From contig NZ_JH378829.1 of assembly GCF_000235445.1 (NCBI RefSeq), forward strand, positions 1-30,047: a DNA stretch of 30,047 nt. The letters run 5' to 3'. Positions within the stretch are counted from its first letter, which is position 1, and the number at the start of each line of letters is the position of its first letter. Source of the stretch: Johnsonella ignava ATCC 51276 (lineage in GTDB: Bacteria; Bacillota; Clostridia; Lachnospirales; Lachnospiraceae). Under the pieces are notes generated by a model. The model was not told the DNA's origin and did not search any database. It saw nothing but the letters and a program-made list of their open reading frames with translations. Position numbers and translations under genes: made by a program. This document shows positions 1 to 6,580 of the stretch, piece by piece.

Positions 1-215
1 TCATAGTTATCTGCATTGCTAGCAATAACAAATTGCTGAATAGCGAAGGAATCAAAATTCTTAAACTGCATTTTATCTGCATATTGGCAGAATTTATTAA
101 GAGTTCTTCGATGGGTTTTAATTGTTCCGTCGGAATATCCCATCTCTTTAAGCCTTTTGCACAGTCCATCAATATATGACGGCAATTCAGCAATCAGTAC
201 TATTTTTTTTGACAT
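1..215 (-). CDS. Tyrosine recombinase/integrase, N-terminal part (runs off window)
   Basis: Reading leftwards from an ATG at 215, the first 71 codons are open to the window edge. The peptide begins MSKKIVLIAELP and contains GYSDGTIKTHRRTLNKFCQY. That is the usual look of the core-binding (SAM-like) N-terminal domain of phage-type tyrosine recombinases. A good ribosome binding site (AGAGGAGGTA) lies 5 bases before the ATG. The catalytic R-H-R-Y half lies outside the window, so the family call rests on the N-terminal domain only. It is a different protein from the integrase at 22252-23355 and suggests a second mobile element abutting or nested beside the ICE. Confidence 0.65.
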   Translation of the reverse strand, partial: MSKKIVLIAELPSYIDGLCKRLKEMGYSDGTIKTHRRTLNKFCQYADKMQFKNFDSFAIQQFVIASNADNY

Positions 216-239
216 AATACTACCTCCTCTAAAATTATT

Positions 240-255
240 AGTGCATTGCACTATA
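240..255 (-). promoter_or_regulatory. Palindromic operator candidate over a -10 box
   Basis: AGTGCATTGCACT at 240-252 is a perfect 6-bp-arm palindrome with one central base. It overlaps a TATAGT-like -10 element (minus strand, 250-255) about 35 bases upstream of the recombinase ATG. Repressor control of that gene is inferred; no cognate regulator is identified. Confidence 0.35.
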
Positions 256-366
256 TTTAATTTTAAATTTAGTAAGAATATTATGTAAAGTTAGAAAGGA
301 GATATTTAAGATATATGAATAATTTTAATACAAACTCTACATTTAGAACCACTCCGCATAAACTGA

Positions 367-388
367 TTTATGTAAAGCTTTACATAAA
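367..388. repeat. 22-bp perfect palindrome between recombinase and regulator genes
   Basis: The arms TTTATGTAAAG and CTTTACATAAA form an uninterrupted palindrome centred on AAGCTT. A related half (AATTTATG) follows at about 390-398. There is no U-tract, so it is not a terminator. It could be an operator or a recombinase binding site for the gene starting at 215. Confidence 0.5.
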
Positions 389-424
389 CTAATTTATGTT
401 TCATAAATTCCTCCTTTTTTGCAT

Positions 425-467
425 AAAAAAAGGCAATCAGAGTTTCGATTTTCTCCAATTGCCTTTT
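425..467 (-). terminator. Rho-independent terminator after the AlbA_2-type gene
   Basis: The 10-bp arms AAAAGGCAAT (428-437) and ATTGCCTTTT (458-467) pair perfectly around a 20-base loop. On the minus strand they are followed by a run of Ts (425-431). It lies 23 bases past the stop codon of the 490-1905 gene. Confidence 0.8.
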
Positions 468-489
468 AAATTCTTATATATTAAATTTT

Positions 490-1905
490 CTATTTTTTAA
501 TCCATTTCCCTGTTTTGGAACTACCTACATACTCTATTTTTCCTTCTTCTTTTAATTTTAAAATATCTCTTTTAATAGTAGATTCAGCAACATTTAATAT
601 CTTTGATAATTCCAATCTTGTAATATATGGTTTATCGGAAATAATATCAATTATTTTAATTAATCTATCCTGTCTTGTCATTTTTTGAGGTTCATTTTGA
701 GGTTCATTTTGAGGTTCATTTTGAGGTTCATTTTGAGGTTCATTGTTAAAATTATAGTTCAAATTCTTTAAAATGGTAAAAAATGAACTTCGTGTAGATC
801 TAAATTTTGGTTTTAAGTCCTCAGTATAATTCTTTTCAAATTCATAACTCTCTATTATTTTTTTAAGACCAGAACCACGTCTTTCCATTAAATCCATTCT
901 TCCAAAAATATCTGCAAGAACCGGATTTCTTCTACTTGAAGAAATAGTATATGGATCTATATCTTGAATTAAAGTTCCATCATACATTCCTCCAGGAGAG
1001 TATATTTCCATCCTATCATCAAATATATCAATATGAACCTCACTTCCAATTATACTATAATCTCTATGAATTAAGGCATTGACAATTGCTTCTTGTACTG
1101 CTCTTTCAGGATATTCCGGATATTCTTCACGATATAGCGGTCCTTTTCTCCACATTTTCTTTGTGTTTACCTTTGTAAAATTCAGTGCATTTTCAAGTAA
1201 AATTAAAATATTCCCTTCAAATTCATTATCGTCTAGTGCTTCCATTAAACCACTAGCCTTTGTAAGTCCATTCCACCTAGTACAGAATATTCTTGATTGA
1301 TATATTAAATATCCGTCTGCAAACAAAGCTCCTGCATAAGTTAAAAGACTGTCCTTTGTTATTAAACCAAAAGACAATAAATCTTTTTCTTCAAATTTTT
1401 TATTTGTCCTTTTTTCATATTCAATTCTCAATTTATTAAATGTTGCATCTTTAATATTAATATCTGTCTGTATGATATCAAAGGTTTTATTCATTCCTTT
1501 CAATACTAAATTTTTAAGATCAATGCTTGTAGCTACAACACTTTGATTTCCAATTCTTATATATGAAGACCTATTCCCACCATCTATAATATAATATGGA
1601 GTCTCACTTCCTGCCTCTACATGAAGAACAATAAAATACTTTTCATTTTCATTATAATTTTCAAGCTTTATTTTAGGAATCGGATCCATTTTTGTCTTAA
1701 TTATTTCACTAATACTTTCAGAATCTTTCTTATAATCTTCCAGTCCGATAAGTTCATCTGTATCAGAAATACCAAATATTAAAGCCCCTCCATTTTCGTT
1801 TGCAAAGGCACTAACACTTTTCAGCCAGCTCTTCGGTTTACTTATCTCAAGTTTTTCTTTTTTATCATAAGAGGTAGCTTCTCCAATATATTTTAACAAA
1901 TCCAA
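490..1905 (-). CDS. AlbA_2 (Schlafen-like) DNA/RNA-binding protein with ATPase and winged-helix domains
   Basis: This 471-residue protein fits the widespread 'ATP-binding / putative DNA-binding' family. An AlbA_2-type N-terminal domain lies at roughly residues 5-125 (KSVSAFANENGGALIFGISD and the YYIIDGG-YIRIGNQS region). A GHKL-like HATPase_c_4 segment is at about 240-375 (ERAVQEAIVNALIHRDYS, then RNPVLADIFGRMDLMERRGSGLKKI). A C-terminal winged helix of DeoR/HTH_11 type is at about 410-471. I place the start at TTG 1905 because AAGGAGGTG sits 8 bases upstream; a longer frame begins at ATG 1929, before that site. Five NEPQ units link the ATPase and the winged helix. Relatives are regulators or accessory proteins of mobile and defence loci; the exact role is unknown. 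It is transcribed in the same direction as the ICE genes. Confidence 0.75.
   Translation of the reverse strand: MDLLKYIGEATSYDKKEKLEISKPKSWLKSVSAFANENGGALIFGISDTDELIGLEDYKKDSESISEIIKTKMDPIPKIKLENYNENEKYFIVLHVEAGSETPYYIIDGGNRSSYIRIGNQSVVATSIDLKNLVLKGMNKTFDIIQTDINIKDATFNKLRIEYEKRTNKKFEEKDLLSFGLITKDSLLTYAGALFADGYLIYQSRIFCTRWNGLTKASGLMEALDDNEFEGNILILLENALNFTKVNTKKMWRKGPLYREEYPEYPERAVQEAIVNALIHRDYSIIGSEVHIDIFDDRMEIYSPGGMYDGTLIQDIDPYTISSSRRNPVLADIFGRMDLMERRGSGLKKIIESYEFEKNYTEDLKPKFRSTRSSFFTILKNLNYNFNNEPQNEPQNEPQNEPQNEPQKMTRQDRLIKIIDIISDKPYITRLELSKILNVAESTIKRDILKLKEEGKIEYVGSSKTGKWIKK
685..744. repeat. Five 12-bp tandem repeats encoding NEPQ
   Basis: GAGGTTCATTTT recurs at 12-bp spacing (GAGGTTCAT at 687, 699, 711, 723 and 735) and encodes NEPQ five times on the minus strand. 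Because the unit is a multiple of three, changes in copy number would alter linker length without a frameshift. Similar short acidic/Asn-rich repeats occur at this position in relatives of the family. Confidence 0.85.
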
Positions 1906-1929
1906 TTTCACTACACCTCCTTTTGCCAT

Positions 1930-2185
1930 ATCTCTATTATTGATTAATATCTACATAGTATGGCATGCAAAAATACCCAACCAAATGACTTAGGCTTATC
2001 AATTTCAAGTATTTATCGCATAAAATTATACCACAAATTCATTGTCATTACAATTCTATCGCTAAGCACAAAGCATTTTCTTATTCGTTACAAATCCCAT
2101 TATTGTTGCATTTACACTTTCATAATTGTGTTTTTTAAGTGTAAATGCAACAAATAAGATGGATAATCTCATTTATACCTATCTT
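1930..2185. other. Intergenic region with 17-bp perfect inverted repeat
   Basis: No convincing gene lies here. The main structure is a pair of perfect 17-bp arms at 2103-2119 (TTGTTGCATTTACACTT) and 2137-2153 around a 17-base loop, 33 bases beyond the DUF4366 stop codon. Neither strand has a clear T-tract after it, so a classical terminator is uncertain. It sits where the conserved transfer operon stops and could mark an element end, a recombination scar or a processing site. Confidence 0.55.
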
Positions 2186-3013
2186 TTATTCCTCATCTTC
2201 ATCATAAGAATCTATTGCCATATCATATATAGTTTGCTGTTCTTTTTCTTCCAAATTTTCTGCATCATCCTCTCTTTCATACTCATCTTCAAATTCATCG
2301 TATTCTTCTTCATCTTCGTCAGCTTCCTGCTTTTTCTTGTAAATTTTAAAGTAATATCCTACTCCAACTACTGCAAGAACGATGATTCCTAAGAAAATAT
2401 AAAAGCCTCCGCCTTTGCTTTCTTCCTTTTTCGGCTCTTCTTTTTTTACTTTACTTTCTGGTACAGTTTCTTCTATTTTTTTGACTTCTTCTTTTGGCTT
2501 TTCCTTTTTCTCTACCATATTAAGAAGATCATCTTCACTAACCTCGGTTAGGAGCATGACATTTTGTCCTTCTTCATCGTGATTGATGATGAGATGAAAT
2601 GTTTTGCCGGATTTGGTCTTAAAGGTAATAAATTGTCTGGCATCGGCAGAATATTTATCTTTTATCTCTCCTGTAGCATTTCCATGATGAATAGGATAGT
2701 TCCCGTTAGCATTGTTTACATTTTCTATGAGCTGTGCCTTAGAAGTGCTTGGCTCTGTGGCAATTCCCTTATTATTTGGACTATTTGCACTATCCTGAGT
2801 GTTCTTTGGCGGTTCTTTCGCTTCAAGTTTATTGGGAAATCGCAGCACTTTTTCTTCTTTTTTCTCCTGTACCTGCTCCGTTTGTTTTTCCGCTTCGCTT
2901 TCTTTTACCTGAGCAAAAGCCGTATTTGTATGGATGATAGCAATAAGAAGCAGCATCCATACGCAAAATACTCTTTTTAATTGTGTTCTCCTATTTTTCA
3001 ATTTGGTTTTCAT
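2186..3013 (-). CDS. DUF4366 family transfer-operon membrane protein
   Basis: This 275-residue protein has an N-terminal signal peptide (basic start, hydrophobic VWMLLLIAIIHTNTAFA, predicted cleavage near residue 35). A Lys/Glu/Pro-rich extracellular region follows, with a conserved-looking patch around DARQFITFKTKSGKTFHLIINHD. A single membrane helix (FYIFLGIIVLAVVGVGYYF, about 204-223) and a very acidic cytoplasmic tail end it. This architecture and the position directly after DUF4315 are typical of DUF4366 proteins of Tn1549/CTn elements. The start overlaps the end of the DUF4315 gene by 23 bases, suggesting translational coupling. The role in the secretion machine is unknown; a surface or assembly function is inferred. 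Confidence 0.8.
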   Translation of the reverse strand: MKTKLKNRRTQLKRVFCVWMLLLIAIIHTNTAFAQVKESEAEKQTEQVQEKKEEKVLRFPNKLEAKEPPKNTQDSANSPNNKGIATEPSTSKAQLIENVNNANGNYPIHHGNATGEIKDKYSADARQFITFKTKSGKTFHLIINHDEEGQNVMLLTEVSEDDLLNMVEKKEKPKEEVKKIEETVPESKVKKEEPKKEESKGGGFYIFLGIIVLAVVGVGYYFKIYKKKQEADEDEEEYDEFEDEYEREDDAENLEEKEQQTIYDMAIDSYDEDEE

Positions 3014-3278
3014 GATTTTCCTCCATATTATTATGATTTTGGGTATGTGTCATTTCCTGTAACTTCCTTTTTTCCTGTTTTTCCTCTTTTTTATAATTTC
3101 TCATCATCTCTAAAAACTCGTCTATGGAAATATCAGTACTTCGATACTCTTTTAAAACATGGGTATTTTCCATTTCTTCCTGTTCCTCTTTTAGCATCTC
3201 TTGTTTTAACTTTAGTTCTTCTATTTTTTCTTGAATATCTTTTTGCTTTTCTATATTTTTTCTGTATCTCTTATTCAA
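2991..3278 (-). CDS. DUF4315 family small coiled-coil protein
   Basis: I choose TTG 3278 as the start because AGGAGGTG lies 5 bases upstream. Longer in-frame starts lie inside the preceding gene and lack such a site. The 95-residue product is highly charged with a strong coiled-coil heptad region (KDIQEKIEELKLKQEMLKEE), then the ISIDEFLEMMRNYK block that characterises DUF4315. These proteins occur just before DUF4366 in CTn-type transfer operons. It begins 11 bases after the C40 peptidase stop. The function is not known. Confidence 0.78.
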   Translation of the reverse strand: MNKRYRKNIEKQKDIQEKIEELKLKQEMLKEEQEEMENTHVLKEYRSTDISIDEFLEMMRNYKKEEKQEKRKLQEMTHTQNHNNMEENHENQIEK

Positions 3279-3289
3279 ATTTCCACCTC

Positions 3290-5590
3290 CTATTTTGGTC
3301 TGCCAAAGCCGTAAAAATGTTCTCTCCAATAAGGTGTATCTATTCTTGTATACTGGATTGGATTTCCGGCATGAATCATATAACCACCACCTACATAGAT
3401 ACCGACATGAGAAATTGGCGAGCCTGAATTGTATGTTCCTTTAAAAAAGATAATATCTCCTGCTTTTGCTTCATTTGGTGGAACCGGATTACAGTAATCT
3501 TTATATATCCCCCATGCAGTTGTTCTCGGCATATTTTTTATCCCTGAATGAGTGCATGTCCAGCAGACAAAAGAAGAACAGTCAAAATTGTTTGGTCCGT
3601 TTGCCCCGAACACATATCTCTTTCCAATATGTTTTTCTGCCTCATGAACAATTCTCTTTACACTTTCTTCATTAAATTCAAGTCCCGGATTTGAAAAATC
3701 GGGATTATCTACAATCTCCGACAGATTTCCGCTTCCAGTTCCAAAGACTCGCTCCATATTTCCTTTGCTTGCAAGTAAGATTTCATAATGGGATAAATTA
3801 TCAGGATAAGACTGAAATACCTCTCTGATAATAGAGTCCATCTCTCTTTTTTCCAAAGTTACAATGAGTTTCTTATACTCATACGGCTCTTCATGACTTT
3901 CAGTATGCTTATTGCCGTCAGCATCCGTATAACTGGTTGTAACGGTTTTATATCTGATTTCGATCTCTTCATTATAGGTTAAGGTATACATGTTTTGAAA
4001 CAAACTTTTAAGTTCGCTTTCTATCTCAGACACATTTTTTACAACACCATATCGTGATGTGATATATGACAGGAGTTCATGGACATCATGACCGATTTTC
4101 TCTTTGCCTTTTACAATATATTCATCATAACCAGGATGATTTTCCTCCACACTGTCCATTTCCTCCTGCAAAGCCTGTTCTAAAGATGAAAACTCCTGAT
4201 TGGTTTCTTTGAGTACATCTTCTGATGATAAGTAGGTTGTCCCTATGGTATTTCCTACCATCCCTGTTCCCATATTCATCATCATACTTCCTGCCTGAAA
4301 GAGCATAAAAAATATTCCTACCGCTAAAAGTAATAGGAATACTGCTTTTTTGCCTCTTAATTTTACAAATTCAGCAAATCTTTTACTGCTTGTGGCGAAG
4401 GACTTTTTTATTCTGTTTTTTACACTGTCTTTATACTTCTTTTGAATCTGCTTTTTATACTGCCTTCTTTTAAAAAATTGTCTGAGCCTTGAGGTATTTT
4501 GGTAATCCGCACTTTTTTTCATCTCTTCCATATTCTTTTGAAAAAAGAGTTTCTTTTCTTGATTTTCAATGTTTTTGCCTAATTTTGTTATCTTTTTTTG
4601 CCTTCTTAAGTTTTTCTTTTTTCCATAATGATAGATTTTCCTTGAAATATTTTCGACTTGATCGCTAACCTTATATGCAGCATCAACTCCTGCATTATCC
4701 TCTTTTCCACTTTCCAAATACCGATTTACCATCCCCGTTGCTATTACCGCACTTTTAGCACTTTGTGTTTTTCCGTCAATTCCCTTATTTTTTAGTTTCT
4801 GCTCTTGTTTTTGCTTTTTTTGACGTAACTTGGATATTTTCTTTTCCTTATTTTCAAATTTTCCTTTTCTTTTTTGTGATGGGTTTTTATCAGTAGTTTT
4901 TCTTTTATCCTTTACATCCTGAAATGAATTCTTTTTCGTATCCTTATTTCTTGTGAACTCCTTATCATCAAAATTACTCCTCACATATTTTTTCTGCTTT
5001 TCCGATTTCGGACTTTCTTTTAAAAAGGTGTCTTTTGCATAATGTTTGTATCGATTATTCTTGGATTTTGGATTTTTTACATATTCATCATAATTTTTTT
5101 CCTTATCATTTTGCCTATTATCATACTTTTCATCATCTGCAAGAGTTCGATAGGATACTTTACTATCCCTAAAATCCACATCATACCTGTCTATTACTCC
5201 ATCATTATCCATATCTTTCGATAATGGATCATAGACTTCCTTTTCTTCCTTTTGAAATTTATTGATCTTCTTTTGCATCTTTTTTCTACGTTTTTCGGCT
5301 TGAAAAGAAGTGCTATTTTGATTTATATTTCCCGTATTCGATGAACGATAAGAAGATATATTTTTATCTAAGTTATTGTTCTTATATCCTCTATACGAAT
5401 TATTTGATCGCTTTCTTTCGGGTAAAGGAAGTTCTTCTCCCGATATTTCCTCTTTCAATAAAGCTTCATTCAAATTTTTGGGGGATTCTGTTTCATAATT
5501 AGTTTGAATTTTATGTTGAACAGACTGTTTTTCTTGATTTAACAGTTTTTCTCTATTCTTTGCATACCTCATATTCTTTTTCTTTGTCAA
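3290..5590 (-). CDS. NlpC/P60 (C40) cell-wall hydrolase of the conjugation machine, CD1108 type
   Basis: The product is 766 residues from TTG 5590, which has GGAGGTGG 6 bases upstream. It functions as the VirB1-like peptidoglycan hydrolase that opens the wall for the secretion channel. About 400 Lys/Arg-rich residues come first, then a membrane helix (VFLLLLAVGIFFMLF, near residue 420-440) and an extracellular domain. The C-terminal NlpC/P60 domain (about 643-766) shows catalytic Cys in NNFDCSSFVCW (about 671), His in SHVGIYVG (about 728) and a third polar site near MIHAG. The N-terminal region contains DMDNDGVIDRYD (about 126-137), a perfect EF-hand-like Ca2+ loop. It overlaps the upstream methyltransferase gene by 38 bases. 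Confidence 0.88.
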   Translation of the reverse strand: MTKKKNMRYAKNREKLLNQEKQSVQHKIQTNYETESPKNLNEALLKEEISGEELPLPERKRSNNSYRGYKNNNLDKNISSYRSSNTGNINQNSTSFQAEKRRKKMQKKINKFQKEEKEVYDPLSKDMDNDGVIDRYDVDFRDSKVSYRTLADDEKYDNRQNDKEKNYDEYVKNPKSKNNRYKHYAKDTFLKESPKSEKQKKYVRSNFDDKEFTRNKDTKKNSFQDVKDKRKTTDKNPSQKRKGKFENKEKKISKLRQKKQKQEQKLKNKGIDGKTQSAKSAVIATGMVNRYLESGKEDNAGVDAAYKVSDQVENISRKIYHYGKKKNLRRQKKITKLGKNIENQEKKLFFQKNMEEMKKSADYQNTSRLRQFFKRRQYKKQIQKKYKDSVKNRIKKSFATSSKRFAEFVKLRGKKAVFLLLLAVGIFFMLFQAGSMMMNMGTGMVGNTIGTTYLSSEDVLKETNQEFSSLEQALQEEMDSVEENHPGYDEYIVKGKEKIGHDVHELLSYITSRYGVVKNVSEIESELKSLFQNMYTLTYNEEIEIRYKTVTTSYTDADGNKHTESHEEPYEYKKLIVTLEKREMDSIIREVFQSYPDNLSHYEILLASKGNMERVFGTGSGNLSEIVDNPDFSNPGLEFNEESVKRIVHEAEKHIGKRYVFGANGPNNFDCSSFVCWTCTHSGIKNMPRTTAWGIYKDYCNPVPPNEAKAGDIIFFKGTYNSGSPISHVGIYVGGGYMIHAGNPIQYTRIDTPYWREHFYGFGRPK

Positions 5591-6578
5591 TCTTTTCCAC
5601 CTCCTCACTGATTCTTTTCCTTGCAAGCTTACAATACTCCTCATTTAATTCTATTCCGATATATTTTCTATCTTGCATAAGTGCTACAAATCCGACAGTT
5701 CCACTTCCAATAAAAGGATCAAGGATTATCCCGTCTTTCGGGCAACCCGCAATCATACAGATTTCTGCCAATTTCGGCGGAAATGCCGCATAATGATTTC
5801 CTCTAAAAGATACGGTATTGATAGTCCAAATATCTCGTTTATTACGAAACTGCGGAATATTATCTCCCTTGTACTGCCCATATTTTCTCGCCTTATTTAT
5901 TTTTTGTACACTTATCCCCGCATCTTCCTTCAGATATTTGTTATCCTCACTTCTTCCTCTTACATATCTTTTTTTACTGACTTCTTTCATCGGCTCTGCC
6001 ATTTGTTCATAGTCGTAATAATATCTTGGTGATTTGGAAAGTAAAAATACATGTTCATAAGAACGAGTGGGTCTATCCCTGCAAGCCTCCGGCATGGCAT
6101 TTTCCTTATGCCAGATAATATCGGAACGAAGATACCATCCATCTTCTCTTAAAAGTAAAGCCAATCGCCACGGGATTCCCATTAAATCCTTTGCCTTGTA
6201 TCCTAACACCTTTTGTGTAATCGAGGGATTTTGTCCATTTCTTCCCTTTGAATATTTAGGATCCATATACTGTCCCTTTCCACCGCCCGAACCGGCATAG
6301 GAATCGCCAATCACAACAAAGCAAGTACCATCTTTTTTTAATACTCTTCTCACCTCACGAAATACTGCTACCAATCTGTCAAGATACTCTTCTACCGTCT
6401 TCTCTCTTCCGATTTGCTCTTTTTTATGATAATCTCTCAGTCCATAATACGGAGGAGATGTAATGCAAGAGCTTATACTTTCATCCGGAAAATTCTTTAG
6501 AGTTTCAAGTGCATCTCCACAAAGAATTTTATTTGTGTTTTCTTTTATGAATGCCTCTTTACTTCTGTCCACAGTCAT
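5553..6578 (-). CDS. Beta-class site-specific DNA methyltransferase (N4-cytosine/N6-adenine)
   Basis: This 341-residue enzyme transfers methyl groups from S-adenosylmethionine to an exocyclic amino group in DNA. The catalytic motif TSPPY is at residues 40-44 and the AdoMet-binding motif DPFIGSGT at 287-294. This motif IV before motif I order marks the beta class. TSPPY is frequent in N4-cytosine enzymes but does not settle the base. It starts 2 bases after the VirB4 stop and overlaps the C40 gene, so it is fully embedded in the transfer operon. No restriction endonuclease lies nearby. An orphan modification or anti-restriction role in transfer is inferred. Confidence 0.85.
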   Translation of the reverse strand: MTVDRSKEAFIKENTNKILCGDALETLKNFPDESISSCITSPPYYGLRDYHKKEQIGREKTVEEYLDRLVAVFREVRRVLKKDGTCFVVIGDSYAGSGGGKGQYMDPKYSKGRNGQNPSITQKVLGYKAKDLMGIPWRLALLLREDGWYLRSDIIWHKENAMPEACRDRPTRSYEHVFLLSKSPRYYYDYEQMAEPMKEVSKKRYVRGRSEDNKYLKEDAGISVQKINKARKYGQYKGDNIPQFRNKRDIWTINTVSFRGNHYAAFPPKLAEICMIAGCPKDGIILDPFIGSGTVGFVALMQDRKYIGIELNEEYCKLARKRISEEVEKIDKEKEYEVCKE

Positions 6579-6580
6579 CC

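Noticed and set aside
685..744. CRISPR or phase-variable frameshift repeat
   Set aside because: The 12-bp unit has no spacers and is a multiple of three, so it cannot switch the frame.
1960..2392. Two short plus-strand frames near the DUF4366 gene
   Set aside because: Low-complexity Phe/Ile-rich peptides with no ribosome binding site; the second lies antisense to DUF4366.
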